Part shown: positions 9,023 through 17,547 of the stretch, piece by piece
How the letters are laid out: every line of letters begins with the position of its first letter
Position numbering within the stretch: the first letter of the stretch is position 1
Position numbers and translations under genes: made by a program
The notes under the pieces: generated by a model
What the model was told of the DNA's origin: nothing
Databases searched by the model: none
The model's input: the letters and a program-made list of their open reading frames with translations, nothing else
Assembly (NCBI GenBank): GCA_016718265.1
Contig: JADKDZ010000002.1
Span: forward strand, 248,001-312,000
DNA from: Uliginosibacterium sp.
GTDB lineage: Bacteria > Pseudomonadota > Gammaproteobacteria > Burkholderiales > Rhodocyclaceae
DNA length: 64,000 nucleotides
Direction: 5' to 3'

Positions 9023-9622
9023 TCAGGCGCGTGAAATAGGCGATACCTTGTCCAGCCAGTCTCCTTCTGGCGGCACGTATAGGCGCATGGCGTCGATCAA
9101 GGCGCTTGCGTCATCCGAAACAACGAAGAGATTGAGGTTGTGCGGGCGAATGAAGCCTTCTTCGGTCATGTGCTTCAGAAGCGCGAGAAGGGGATCGAAG
9201 AATCCTCGCGTGTTGAGGAGACCAACCGGTTTGCGATGGATCTGCAGCTGTGCCCAGGTCAGGATTTCGAAGAGCTCGTCCAGTGTTCCAAGTCCGCCTG
9301 GCATGGCGATGAAGCCGTCTGCCCGCTCAGCCATGGCCGCTTTTCTGGCATGCATGGAATCCACGACGACCATTTCGCTGGCGAACGGGTGCGCGAGCTC
9401 ACGCCCAGCCATGAATTCAGGGATGACGCCATAGGCGCGGCCTCCGGCTGCCAGAACTGCGTCAGCGACGGTTCCCATCAGCCCGACGTGACCCCCTCCC
9501 CACACCAGCTCGATGCCCTGCTCAGCGAAAACCTGGCCCAGGTGCTTGGCTGACTCGCGGAATACAGGGTTGGTGCCATGAGAAGCACCACAGAAAACGC
9601 AAAGGGAGGTGAGCTTTTTCAT
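9023..9622 (-). CDS. LOG family protein (nucleoside 5'-monophosphate phosphoribohydrolase-like)
   Basis: A 199-residue Rossmann-like protein of the TIGR00730/LOG family. The diagnostic catalytic motif PGGLGTLDELFE is present near residue 105, together with SLCVFCGASHGTNP at the N-terminus and a GGxxGLMG segment (VWGGGHVGLMG). Characterised members (plant LOG, PpnN-related enzymes) cleave nucleoside monophosphates such as AMP or cytokinin ribotides to base plus ribose 5-phosphate. A housekeeping role in nucleotide turnover is likely; the exact substrate cannot be told. The 255 bases upstream, to dedA, hold no gene that I can support. Confidence 0.9.
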   Translation of the reverse strand: MKKLTSLCVFCGASHGTNPVFRESAKHLGQVFAEQGIELVWGGGHVGLMGTVADAVLAAGGRAYGVIPEFMAGRELAHPFASEMVVVDSMHARKAAMAERADGFIAMPGGLGTLDELFEILTWAQLQIHRKPVGLLNTRGFFDPLLALLKHMTEEGFIRPHNLNLFVVSDDASALIDAMRLYVPPEGDWLDKVSPISRA

Positions 9623-9877
9623 TTTGAGACGCTGTTGCCCGAAGTTGCGAACGTGTTGTGACCGTGCACAAAGTGCTGTGTGCCTGCCAGGATTTTACGG
9701 GATGTACCTTGCTACGGGTGACAGAACCCTGTCTGCGCTGCCGTGACCGACTTGCCGAGCCGATTTGCGTACCTGACGGATGATTGTTGTGCTTCCAAGC
9801 TAAGGTTGTTTGATAGTGGTGGGCCCTGATCCGCACTGTCCGGTATCATCGCAGCCTTCCGGTTTGGGCACGCACAG

Positions 9878-10528
9878 ATGGAACTGATAACGCATTTCAT
9901 AGACGTGGTTTTGCACCTGGACAAGTATCTGGCGATGCTTGTCGCGCAGTACGGTACGTGGATATATGTGATCCTGTTTGCAATCATTTTTTGCGAGACG
10001 GGCTTGGTTGTGATGCCGTTTCTGCCGGGGGATTCACTGCTATTCGTTGCTGGCGGGATCGCTGCGGCGGGCGGAATGGACATCACGGTACTGTCCTGTT
10101 CCTTGTTTGTTGCGGCGGTTATTGGCGATAACCTGAACTACTGGGTTGGCCGAAGCGTTGGGCACCGGGTTTTCAAGTGGGAACAGTCTCGCTTGTTCAA
10201 CCGTGCCGTCTTCGACAAGACCCACGCCTATTTCGAGCGTCATGGCGGCAAAACGATCATCGTCGCGCGCTTCATGCCCCTGGTGAGGACCTTTGCGCCC
10301 TTTGTCGCCGGAGTGGCTGAGATGGATTACCGTCGTTTCGTGGTGCTCGATGTTTTTGGCGGTGCGCTGTGGGTCTTTTCGATGACCCTTGCTGGCTACT
10401 ATTTTGCCAATGTGCCTGTCGTCAAGAATAACCTCAGCCTTTTCATTGTGGGTGTGATAGCCCTGTCGCTGGCGCCGCTTGTGATCGCTGCGCTCCGGGC
10501 AAAGTATGGCAAGGGCGTGGTAGCGTGA
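9878..10528 (+). CDS. DedA family inner-membrane protein
   Basis: A 216-residue polytopic protein with the DedA/SNARE-associated (VTT) domain. The conserved features are the re-entrant segment ETGLVVMPFLPGDSLLF, the G-D-x-x-x-Y-x-x-G motif as GDNLNYWVGRSVG, and the basic/acidic motif FMPLVRTFAPFVAG. Hydrophobic segments lie at about 25-50, 60-85, 145-170 and 180-205. DedA proteins are implicated in polyprenyl-phosphate or phospholipid recycling and in proton-motive-force homeostasis. The stop overlaps the start of purN as GTGA, so the two are co-transcribed and translationally coupled. Confidence 0.93.
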   Translation: MELITHFIDVVLHLDKYLAMLVAQYGTWIYVILFAIIFCETGLVVMPFLPGDSLLFVAGGIAAAGGMDITVLSCSLFVAAVIGDNLNYWVGRSVGHRVFKWEQSRLFNRAVFDKTHAYFERHGGKTIIVARFMPLVRTFAPFVAGVAEMDYRRFVVLDVFGGALWVFSMTLAGYYFANVPVVKNNLSLFIVGVIALSLAPLVIAALRAKYGKGVVA

Positions 10529-11166
10529 AAAGTATCGTGATTCTGATCTCGGGCCGGGGCTCGAACATGGAGGCGATCATCAACGCTGCGCAAGGCGAGT
10601 ACCGCGTCGCAATGGTGATTTCAAATCGTCCGGATGCGGCGGGACTGGTTTTCGCTCGCGAGCGCGGTATCTCGGCTGCTGCACTTGATCACAAGCTGTA
10701 TCCGAGTCGCGAGAGCTTTGATCAGGCGCTGGCCGCAGAAATCGACAGATGTGCGCCGGATCTGGTTGTTCTGGCAGGTTACATGCGGATTCTCAGTGAT
10801 GATTTTGTCAGGCATTACGCCGGGCGGATGCTGAATATCCATCCTTCGCTGCTCCCGGCGTTTTCTGGCCTGCATACCCATCGTCGGGCGATTGAGTCGG
10901 GTGCCCAGGTTCACGGAGCGACCGTGCATTTCGTGACACCCGAACTTGATGCGGGGCCGATTGTGATACAGGCGGTTGTGACGGTGCTGCCAGACGATGA
11001 CGAAGCGAGCCTGGCCGCTCGTGTGCTGAAGCAGGAGCACCGGATTTATCCGCAAGCGATTCGCTGGTTCTTGGCGGGGCGCTTGCGCGTGTGTGACAAC
11101 CGTGTGCGTTTGCTGGCAAGTGCGTTGGTGCCACAAACGCTGACGGTTCCCGCGCTCGAACAGTAG
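10525..11166 (+). CDS. purN: Phosphoribosylglycinamide formyltransferase (GAR transformylase)
   Basis: A 213-residue enzyme of purine synthesis that transfers a formyl group from 10-formyl-tetrahydrofolate to GAR. Seen: the N-terminal phosphate-binding SGRGSNMEAII, the catalytic His block HPSLLPAF, H-G-A-T-V-H-F-V and the D-A-G-P-I motif of the active site. It starts at GTG 10525, overlapping the dedA stop by four bases (GTGA). Length fits the family. The next gene (DUF3108) starts six bases after its stop, so dedA-purN-DUF3108 form one operon. Confidence 0.95.
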   Translation: MKSIVILISGRGSNMEAIINAAQGEYRVAMVISNRPDAAGLVFARERGISAAALDHKLYPSRESFDQALAAEIDRCAPDLVVLAGYMRILSDDFVRHYAGRMLNIHPSLLPAFSGLHTHRRAIESGAQVHGATVHFVTPELDAGPIVIQAVVTVLPDDDEASLAARVLKQEHRIYPQAIRWFLAGRLRVCDNRVRLLASALVPQTLTVPALEQ

Positions 11167-11172
11167 GGTGGT

Positions 11173-12228
11173 GTGAAGTCCGGACCCCGTCTGCTCCTCG
11201 CGCTGGCTATCTCGCTCTCAATCCACGGCATGCTGTGGTTTGCCCCCGAGTGGGATGCAGCTGAGACGCCGGGTGTCGCGCTGCGGGTCAAGCTGGTGCA
11301 GCAGTCAAGTGCTGTACCGACGCGCGACGTCGCCGCGCCACGTCGAGGTGCGGGAGGCGGCTCTGAGAAATCAGGCAAGCGCGGTACTGCAAAGGCTACA
11401 TCGCCAAGCACCGATGCCAGTGCGCCCGTGGTGGCTGAGAGTGAGCCGGCCCCTCCGGGACCATCCGGCCGCCTGGTCATCAGCGAGCCGCTCTATGTTG
11501 ATGGTGAGGTTGATGATCTGCGGCCGCCCGCAGATGCGATATCGGGGGGGGCGTCTGGGCCCGTTTCGCAGGACGTTCCCATCGCTTTGCCGCGCTCGGG
11601 GCGGGTCAGTTACGTCGGCACCGCCAGCTTTCTGAATGTTACCGGCCTCGTCAGCTGGCAACACGACGGGGCGCACTATGAGGCTCGACTTGGGGCCGGC
11701 GTGTTGGGAGCGACCAGCAGCTTTGACTATGTGTCCAGTGGCCGCCTTGTCGCGCAGCAAGTCGTGACCGAGACAGCCCGCGACAATCGCCGGGGAAAGC
11801 TGAGTGTCGCCGCGATTGACAACGAGGCAGGGGTGGTTCGGATGGAGCGCGGCGGCGATGTTCGCGAGCGGCGGATAACCGGACTTGCTGTGGCCTTGTC
11901 TTCCTTGCCGCAAGCCCTGGCGAGTCTGGATTGGAGTACGGAGAAGATATCGCTGTTTGTGGTCGGTGACTTCTGGGTCGAAGACGCCGTGGTGACTGAT
12001 CGCGGCCTCGAAAATCTTCAGCTCCCCGCAACGAGCCTGGAAGCGCGGCGGTTTCAAGCCAAGATCAATAATGGCAAAACCATTGATATCTGGCTCGCGC
12101 CCGCTTGGCGCAATGCGCCGGCGCGAATACGCTACGACGACGGCGCAATCGTGGTCGACCTCAAAGCCAGCGAAGTCGAGATCGATGGCGCCATCCTCAT
12201 GATGACGTCCCGGGGTGAGGGCGAGTGA
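11173..12228 (+). CDS. DUF3108 domain protein
   Basis: A 351-residue protein. The N-terminus KSGPRLLLALAISLSIHGMLWF is a signal or membrane-anchor segment resembling that of TonB proteins. Residues about 60-130 are a low-complexity linker rich in Ala, Pro, Ser and Gly. The C-terminal 220 residues match DUF3108 (YEARLGAGVLGATSSFDYVSSGRL...). DUF3108 proteins are predicted periplasmic beta-rich proteins of unknown function and commonly precede rsmB in betaproteobacteria, as here. The start GTG 11173 is tentative; GTG 11171 is out of frame. Confidence 0.82.
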   Translation: MKSGPRLLLALAISLSIHGMLWFAPEWDAAETPGVALRVKLVQQSSAVPTRDVAAPRRGAGGGSEKSGKRGTAKATSPSTDASAPVVAESEPAPPGPSGRLVISEPLYVDGEVDDLRPPADAISGGASGPVSQDVPIALPRSGRVSYVGTASFLNVTGLVSWQHDGAHYEARLGAGVLGATSSFDYVSSGRLVAQQVVTETARDNRRGKLSVAAIDNEAGVVRMERGGDVRERRITGLAVALSSLPQALASLDWSTEKISLFVVGDFWVEDAVVTDRGLENLQLPATSLEARRFQAKINNGKTIDIWLAPAWRNAPARIRYDDGAIVVDLKASEVEIDGAILMMTSRGEGE

Positions 12229-12284
12229 ACGCCGTGCAGCGATACATTTTCCCGTCCTTGCCTGCATGATGGGATAATCGCGGG

Positions 12285-13550
12285 ATGACTACACAAATTA
12301 CCAACTCGCAGCTCGATGCGGCGGGTGAGGCACTGCAAGACGTGCTTCGTTTCGAATACCCGGCAGATACGGTGCTTTCAGGGTTTTTCCGCATGAACCG
12401 CGGGGTCGGTGCAAGAGATCGCACCTTTGTCGCCGAAGTGGTGTATGGCGTGCTGCGTAACTACCGCCAGATCATGGCCATCGCTGGTGAAGGGGTCAGG
12501 GCCCGCAAGCTGGTGTTGACCTGGCTGGTGCGTCATGAAGGGTATTCGCTGCGGCAGCTGGAGTCGATGTTGTCGCGGGGGGAAGAAGAGTGGCTGGAGC
12601 AGCTCAAGGCTAAGACTTACAAGCCAGGCACGATCGGCGAGAAAACGAACATGCCGGATTGGCTCGCCAGTCGGTTGAGCAGCCAGTATGGTTCGACGCG
12701 TGCGCAACAACTGGCTGTGGCGTTAAATCGGCCCGCGCCACTGGATATCCGGGTGAATCCGATGACCACGGATCGCGACACCGTACTGGCGCGCTTCGAG
12801 CAAGAAGGTGTGGCAGCGCAGGCGGGCAAGTATTCACCCCTCTGCATCCGCTTTGAGGGCAAGCTGGCCTTGCAGCGGCACCCGCTGTTTGAAGAAGGCG
12901 GCATTGAGGTTCAAGACGAAGGTAGCCAGCTACTGGGTTTTTTGCTGGCGCCCAAGCGCGGTGAGATGGTGACTGATTTTTGCGCTGGTGCTGGCGGCAA
13001 GACCTTGTTGCTGGGCGCCTTGATGCGCTCCACCGGTCGCTTGTACGCGTTTGATGTGTCGGAGAAGCGTCTGGCAAAGGCCAAACCTCGCCTTGCCCGG
13101 GCCGGGCTCTCAAACGTGCACCCTGCGGTGATTGCGCACGAGAACGATATTCGGGTCAAACGGCTCGCGGGCAAGATGGATCGCGTGCTGGTGGATGCAC
13201 CCTGCAGTGGCTTCGGCACGCTTCGCCGGAACCCGGATCTGAAGTGGCGGCAGACCGAAGCGGGCGTTCTGGAGCTGACGCAGAAGCAGGCGGCAATCCT
13301 TGCGGCGGCGTCGCGCTTGGTGAAGCCGGGTGGGCGGCTGGTGTATGCCACGTGCTCGCTCCTGGCTGCCGAGAATGATCAGATCGTCGATGCGTTTCTG
13401 GCTGCGCATCCTGAGTTCAAGCAGATTTCGGCCGCTGAAGTCTTGAAGCAGGCAAAGATTGAGCTGGATACGGGCGAGCGCTTGACACTCAATCCGCTGG
13501 ATCACGGTACGGATGGATTTTTTGCCGCCGTGATGGAACGCCTCCCCTGA
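12285..13550 (+). CDS. rsmB: RsmB/NOP-family 16S rRNA (cytosine-C5) methyltransferase
   Basis: A 421-residue SAM-dependent RNA methyltransferase. Residues 1-110 form the NusB-like RNA-binding region (DRTFVAEVVYGVLRNYRQ). The Rossmann methyltransferase domain follows, with SAM motif DFCAGAGGKT at 232. The two family Cys are Cys307 in VDAPCSGFGTLRRNP (release Cys) and Cys357 in VYATCSLL (catalytic nucleophile). RsmB methylates C967 of 16S rRNA; assignment to RsmB rather than a sister is inferred from length and the NusB-like domain. It lies between DUF3108 and an mscS-type gene, all on the same strand. Confidence 0.88.
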   Translation: MTTQITNSQLDAAGEALQDVLRFEYPADTVLSGFFRMNRGVGARDRTFVAEVVYGVLRNYRQIMAIAGEGVRARKLVLTWLVRHEGYSLRQLESMLSRGEEEWLEQLKAKTYKPGTIGEKTNMPDWLASRLSSQYGSTRAQQLAVALNRPAPLDIRVNPMTTDRDTVLARFEQEGVAAQAGKYSPLCIRFEGKLALQRHPLFEEGGIEVQDEGSQLLGFLLAPKRGEMVTDFCAGAGGKTLLLGALMRSTGRLYAFDVSEKRLAKAKPRLARAGLSNVHPAVIAHENDIRVKRLAGKMDRVLVDAPCSGFGTLRRNPDLKWRQTEAGVLELTQKQAAILAAASRLVKPGGRLVYATCSLLAAENDQIVDAFLAAHPEFKQISAAEVLKQAKIELDTGERLTLNPLDHGTDGFFAAVMERLP

Positions 13551-13568
13551 TCGTGGTTCTGGATCAGC

Positions 13569-14822
13569 ATGGATAAGGGATTCGACAGTCTGCTGAGTCT
13601 GCTGAAGCGCCCGGAATGGGCTTTGGAGCTATTTCTGATTGCGCTTGCGCTCAGCCTTGCGGGTTTCGCGGCGCGCGCATTGCGGCGCGGGGCGCAAGAC
13701 GAGAAGCCTGCCTTGCCGGTAGGTGGCATGGTCCGCCTTGCCTTTCCGCTGATTGCCATTCTGTTGCTGGCGATCTGTGGTTTTGCGGTGCACCACTCGG
13801 GCGGCCACACGCGTTTGATTACCATCGCGGCGCAGTTGCTGGTGGCCTTGGCCGCTGTCCGGATGGCTGTGTTTGCACTGCGCCGTGCCTTCTCGCACGC
13901 CGAGTGGGTGGCCGGATTTGAGCGTTCACTGGCGACGTTCATCTGGGCGGGTGTGGCACTCGATATCCTGGGCGTCTTGCCCGATCTCATTGAATGGCTG
14001 AACGGGTTTTCCTTCCACGTCGGCAAAGCACATGTGACGCTGTGGTCCGTCATTCAGGGCGCGGTTTCCGTACTCGGCACGATGATTGTGGCGCTGTGGG
14101 TGGGCGGCATCATCGAGACCCGTCTGCTGCGTGCGGTAAGCATCGATTCCAGCCTCAGGATCGTATTCTCGCGGATCAGCAAGACGGTGCTGGTCATGGT
14201 TGCGGTGCTGATCGGGATGTCGCTGGTCGGGCTGGATCTGACGACGCTGTCGGTATTTGGCGGTGCGCTCGGGGTAGGTCTTGGTTTCGGGATGCAGAAA
14301 ATCGCGAGCAACTATGTTTCGGGTTTCATCATCCTGCTGGACCGCTCCATCAGCATCGGAAACATCATTCAGGTTGGCCAGGACAGAGGCGAGGTCACGC
14401 GGATCACGACGCGTTACACCGTGCTGCGCGCGTCCAATGGCAGCAACATTTTGTTGCCCAACGAGGTGCTAGTCGCCAGCACGGTGTTGAATGACTCCTA
14501 TGTTGACCCGCGATGGCGGGGCGCTGTTCAGGTTCAGGTCGCGTACGACAGTGACGTCGAGAAGGCGCTGTCAATCCTGGATGAATTGGCCAGTGAAGAG
14601 ACGCGCATTCTTGTGGAACCGGCGCCGAAAAGTAACGTTCTGGCACTTGAAGATTCCGGTATTCGGCTGGAACTCTCGTTCTGGGTGGGCGAGGTCTCCC
14701 TGACGTCGCCCGATCTTCGCTCCGATCTCTACCGCCGGATGTTGAAGCGCTTCAAGGAGGCTGACATCGACATTCCATTTCCGCAGCGGGAAGTTCGCGT
14801 GTTGGCGTCTTCGGCCGTTTAA
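13569..14822 (+). CDS. MscS-family mechanosensitive ion channel
   Basis: A 417-residue membrane protein. It has several hydrophobic N-terminal segments (about 15-35, 55-75, 80-100, 115-135, 155-180), then the conserved pore helix and beta-domain: FGGALGVGLGFGMQKIASNY followed by GFIILLDRSISIGNIIQVG and VLRASNGSNILLPNEVL. The C-terminal soluble domain ends with DIDIPFPQREVRVL, the usual MscS end. It is longer than E. coli MscS (286 residues) because of extra N-terminal transmembrane segments, as in the YbdG/YnaI-like group. The likely role is release of solutes on hypo-osmotic shock. It follows rsmB by 18 bases. Confidence 0.92.
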   Translation: MDKGFDSLLSLLKRPEWALELFLIALALSLAGFAARALRRGAQDEKPALPVGGMVRLAFPLIAILLLAICGFAVHHSGGHTRLITIAAQLLVALAAVRMAVFALRRAFSHAEWVAGFERSLATFIWAGVALDILGVLPDLIEWLNGFSFHVGKAHVTLWSVIQGAVSVLGTMIVALWVGGIIETRLLRAVSIDSSLRIVFSRISKTVLVMVAVLIGMSLVGLDLTTLSVFGGALGVGLGFGMQKIASNYVSGFIILLDRSISIGNIIQVGQDRGEVTRITTRYTVLRASNGSNILLPNEVLVASTVLNDSYVDPRWRGAVQVQVAYDSDVEKALSILDELASEETRILVEPAPKSNVLALEDSGIRLELSFWVGEVSLTSPDLRSDLYRRMLKRFKEADIDIPFPQREVRVLASSAV

Positions 14823-14853
14823 GGCTGAGAAACAGCAAGGATCGTTTTCGGGG

Positions 14854-14872
14854 AGCGGCTTGAAGTGCCGCT
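14854..14872. other. Hairpin between convergent mscS-type and yaaH-type genes
   Basis: AGCGGC (14854-14859) and GCCGCT (14867-14872) form a 6-bp stem with a 7-base loop. No T-run follows on either strand, so it is at most a weak or factor-dependent terminator for the two convergent genes. Confidence 0.35.
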
Positions 14873-14966
14873 TGTGGTGGGCGTCTTCACCCCATCGTGC
14901 CGGACAGGCAGTCCCCATGCCGGATGTGGCAGGGGGTGCCCGCTAAGCATTGCCTGTTGCGCTTCT

Positions 14967-15578
14967 TCAGGCTGCCTTTTTCATGGCGATTACCGGCGCG
15001 GCACGCTCGCCGAGCGGTAAGAGCTTTCGGCCATGCATTTCATTCACGATTTGTGCGGCCGCGGCATAAACCGCTGAAGCGCCGCAGACGATGCCTTCCA
15101 GGCCCGCAAGGAGTTTGATGGCCGCGCTGCCTGTGACGTCCGCCAGGGCGAGCAGGAAAAATAGAACCGTGAGTGAGGCAAAAATGAATTGCGTCGCGCG
15201 GTTGAGTTTCAGCGTTCCGACGAACAGTATGGCCGTAAAGATGCCCCACATCACGAGAAACGCGACCATGCCGCCTTCGGATGTGGCGCTCGTCAATCCT
15301 GTCTTCGGCAGGGTGACGAGCCCGACCAAAGTCATCCAGAAGAAGCCATAGGACGTAAAAGCCACTGTGCCAAATGTGTTGCCTTTCTTCCATTCCATGA
15401 CGCCCGCAATGACTTGGGCGATACCACCGTAGAAGATGCCCATCGCCAGGATCATCGATCCAAGCTCGAACAGTCCGGCGTTGTGCAGGTTCAACAAAAT
15501 GGTCGTCATCCCAAAGCCCATCAGGCCGAGAGGGGCGGGGTTGGCAGTCAAGTCCGTGGTTTTGGCGTGTTCAGCCAT
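14967..15578 (-). CDS. Acetate uptake transporter, GPR1/FUN34/YaaH (SatP) family
   Basis: A 203-residue protein with six predicted transmembrane helices. The family signature NPAPLGLMGFGMTTILLNLH is at the N-terminus. Start ATG 15578 (MAEHAKTTDL) is chosen because GGAG lies 6 bases upstream and homologues begin here; a longer frame to 15662 would run through the leader palindrome. SatP/YaaH proteins take up acetate and succinate with protons. The leader contains an 18-base perfect palindrome followed by six T, 20 bases before the start codon, which looks like a transcription terminator and suggests attenuation. It is divergent from a ROK regulator. Confidence 0.92.
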   Translation of the reverse strand: MAEHAKTTDLTANPAPLGLMGFGMTTILLNLHNAGLFELGSMILAMGIFYGGIAQVIAGVMEWKKGNTFGTVAFTSYGFFWMTLVGLVTLPKTGLTSATSEGGMVAFLVMWGIFTAILFVGTLKLNRATQFIFASLTVLFFLLALADVTGSAAIKLLAGLEGIVCGASAVYAAAAQIVNEMHGRKLLPLGERAAPVIAMKKAA

Positions 15579-15878
15579 GCAGTACTCCGTGATAATGAAA
15601 AAAGGGTTCGACGTCGAACCCGCAAGAAGGATGCCACGTCTCGGTCCGATGTCTATTTGCATGGATCAAGCGTCGGTGATCGAACGAACATGTTTGGCGA
15701 GTTCTCTTTCGGGCCGCTCGGGCTTGGCGCTATGTAAGTGCTCGCGTGAACCGTGTCTGTTGCAAGAAAACCGCACGGGGCTGCGATAGTCTACTTTTCG
15801 TACTTATATCGACACAAGTCACATCGTGTTATGAAACAATCCCTTGCCCCGATATTTTCGCGACAAGGCTAAGGTTTC
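15579..15878. other. 300-base divergent intergenic region between yaaH-type and ROK genes
   Basis: No gene is supported here. It holds the yaaH leader with its terminator-like palindrome (15598-15621) and presumably the promoters of both divergent genes. The half nearer the ROK gene is A+T richer (about 15790-15870), as expected for a promoter. I could not pick a convincing -35/-10 pair or a NagC-type operator. Confidence 0.5.
15598..15621 (-). terminator. Terminator-like perfect palindrome in the yaaH-type leader (possible attenuator)
   Basis: On the minus strand the perfect palindrome GGGTTCGACGTCGAACCC (15621-15604) is followed directly by TTTTTT (15603-15598). This is the form of an intrinsic terminator. 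It lies between the divergent ROK gene and the yaaH start codon (15578), so the only minus-strand transcript it could end is that of yaaH itself. It may act as an attenuator, or the palindrome may be an operator. Confidence 0.6.
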
Positions 15879-17039
15879 ATGGCTATTACAGGCGATCAGC
15901 GTTTGCTCAAGCGAATCAATCGCATGGCATTGGTTCGCCTCGTGCGTGGGCGGCCCGGCTTGTCCCGGGCAGAGTTGGCCGCTGATACCGGCTTGACCAA
16001 GTCGACCGTGAGTCTGCTGGTTCAGGAGTTGATCGACGAAGGCTGGCTGCGAGAAGAGGAGGTTCTGGTCACCGGGGCGATCGGGCGGCGTCCAACGCCT
16101 CTGCGCCTTGACGACCGCCGTCTGGCGCTGATTGGCGCAGAATTGGGCGTGGGCATTCTCGCGGTGGTGGCTACCAATCTTGCGGGCGAGGTGATCGCGA
16201 AAGCAAACCAAACCGTTGCCAGTGAACTCAGCGCAAACGACACGCTGAGCCTGCTGTGCCAAATGCTGGAAGACGTGGTCCGTGAGGTACGGGAAGCGGA
16301 TCGGGTTGTTCTCGGCGTGGGGGTTGGTACGCCTGGCTCCGTGCAGGAGAGTAGCGGCATTCTGGCGGTGGCGCCTAACCTTGGCTGGCGTGATATTCCC
16401 GTCCGCGACTGGATACTCAAAAGCCTTCACGCGGCAGCATTGGGAGACATTCCGGTTTTCGTGCAAAACGATGCAGACGTCGCAGCATTGGGAGAAGTTG
16501 AATTCTGTTCGATCGGCGTTGGAGACCCCTTGTTGTTTTTGAGTCTGGGTGTTGGCGTCGGCGCCGGCGTTGTGGTGGGTGGGCGCTTACTGCTGGGGCG
16601 GCGGGGATTTGCCGGAGAAGTCGGCCACATCCAGCTGCAAAGTGATGGGCCGACGTGCTCGTGCGGCCGTCGTGGTTGCGCGGAAGCGTTCTTCGGGTTG
16701 CAAGTCATGCTGAATGCCCTGCAGTCTGCAAAGCTGGAATTACTCGATGTGTCACGGTCAGAGGAGTTTGTTCAGTCGCTATTGCGGACAGCCGGGCAAC
16801 GGTTGGGGGTACTGATGCACAACCTTTGGACGACGTTGGACCCCGGGCTCATCGTGCTGGGCGGCCCATCCTGCAAACTCGGGCCGAGCTTTATCGACGC
16901 GGCACGAGAAACATTTCAGCGACTCGCGAATGAAGCGGGGCTTGAAGTGCCGAGCGTCGTACAGGCGCGTTACGGCGAACTCATGATTCCGGTGGGTGCT
17001 GCTGCACTCGTGCTGCACAAGTATCTTCAGCCGATCTGA
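15879..17039 (+). CDS. ROK family transcriptional regulator / sugar kinase-like protein
   Basis: A 386-residue protein. Residues about 15-70 form a winged helix-turn-helix (LSRAELAADTGLTKSTVSLLV). The ROK domain follows: sugar-binding GTPGSVQESSG, a QNDADVAALGE segment, GVGVGAGVVVGGRLLLGRRG, and the zinc motif CSCGRRGCAE at about 263-272. This is the XylR/NagC-type architecture of a DNA-binding sensor of a sugar or sugar phosphate. The N-terminal kinase phosphate loop typical of true ROK kinases (DxGGT) is replaced by GAELGVGILAVV, so kinase activity is unlikely. It is divergent from yaaH and overlaps the convergent DUF3301 gene by 13 bases. Confidence 0.9.
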   Translation: MAITGDQRLLKRINRMALVRLVRGRPGLSRAELAADTGLTKSTVSLLVQELIDEGWLREEEVLVTGAIGRRPTPLRLDDRRLALIGAELGVGILAVVATNLAGEVIAKANQTVASELSANDTLSLLCQMLEDVVREVREADRVVLGVGVGTPGSVQESSGILAVAPNLGWRDIPVRDWILKSLHAAALGDIPVFVQNDADVAALGEVEFCSIGVGDPLLFLSLGVGVGAGVVVGGRLLLGRRGFAGEVGHIQLQSDGPTCSCGRRGCAEAFFGLQVMLNALQSAKLELLDVSRSEEFVQSLLRTAGQRLGVLMHNLWTTLDPGLIVLGGPSCKLGPSFIDAARETFQRLANEAGLEVPSVVQARYGELMIPVGAAALVLHKYLQPI

Positions 17040-17368
17040 TCGTGCTCGGGCGCCGGCGCGATATCGGATCGAAGCCCGGTATATGTCATCGTTACGCTGG
17101 CTCCGAGCAACGTGACTTGTCCTGTCCGGCGGTTGTCTCCGGTATCACTGAACTCAAACGCATAGGTGCGCTGGATGGCAAGAGATCCGCGGGGCGCGCG
17201 GATGATGCGCAAGCCGTTCAGGGCGGCCGAATCATCCAGAAACTGCAAACCTTCTGCCTTGCATAGCTGCCGAGCTGCCGTGATCGCCGCCTCACGCGCG
17301 CGCAGACTATCCGCCACAAACCAGACAACGGCCGCAGTGCCAACCAGGAAAATCAGTGCTTCGCCCAT
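17027..17368 (-). CDS. DUF3301 domain protein
   Basis: A 113-residue protein starting at ATG 17368. The N-terminus MGEALIFLVGTAAVVWFVADSL is one membrane segment, followed by REAAITAARQLCKAEGLQFLDDSAALNGLRI...RTYAFEFSDTGDNRRTGQVTLLG, the DUF3301 consensus. The function of this family of small membrane-anchored proteins is unknown. Its 3' end overlaps the end of the convergent ROK gene by 13 bases. Confidence 0.85.
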   Translation of the reverse strand: MGEALIFLVGTAAVVWFVADSLRAREAAITAARQLCKAEGLQFLDDSAALNGLRIIRAPRGSLAIQRTYAFEFSDTGDNRRTGQVTLLGASVTMTYTGLRSDIAPAPEHDQIG

Positions 17369-17547
17369 GGACTGAATGTGCCAGCCCGCACGGGGCTTGT
17401 CCAGCGACTCTGAGCTGATTGCGGCGCTCGCAGCGCGCCATGTGATGCTGCAAGTGATTGTTGCATCAGCCGCAAAGCCGGGTATCTCGCCCGGTAAAAA
17501 CGGTTACATTTGAAGCCGTTCTTTTGGCAGTGGCTGGATGGCTATCC

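Noticed and set aside
11371..12267. 298-residue open frame antisense to the DUF3108 gene
   Set aside because: It overlaps almost all of the DUF3108 gene and shows no recognisable motif or ribosome-binding site.
15604..15621. GGTTCGA motif resembling a tRNA T-loop
   Set aside because: It is half of an 18-base palindrome; there is no acceptor, D-arm or anticodon arm around it.
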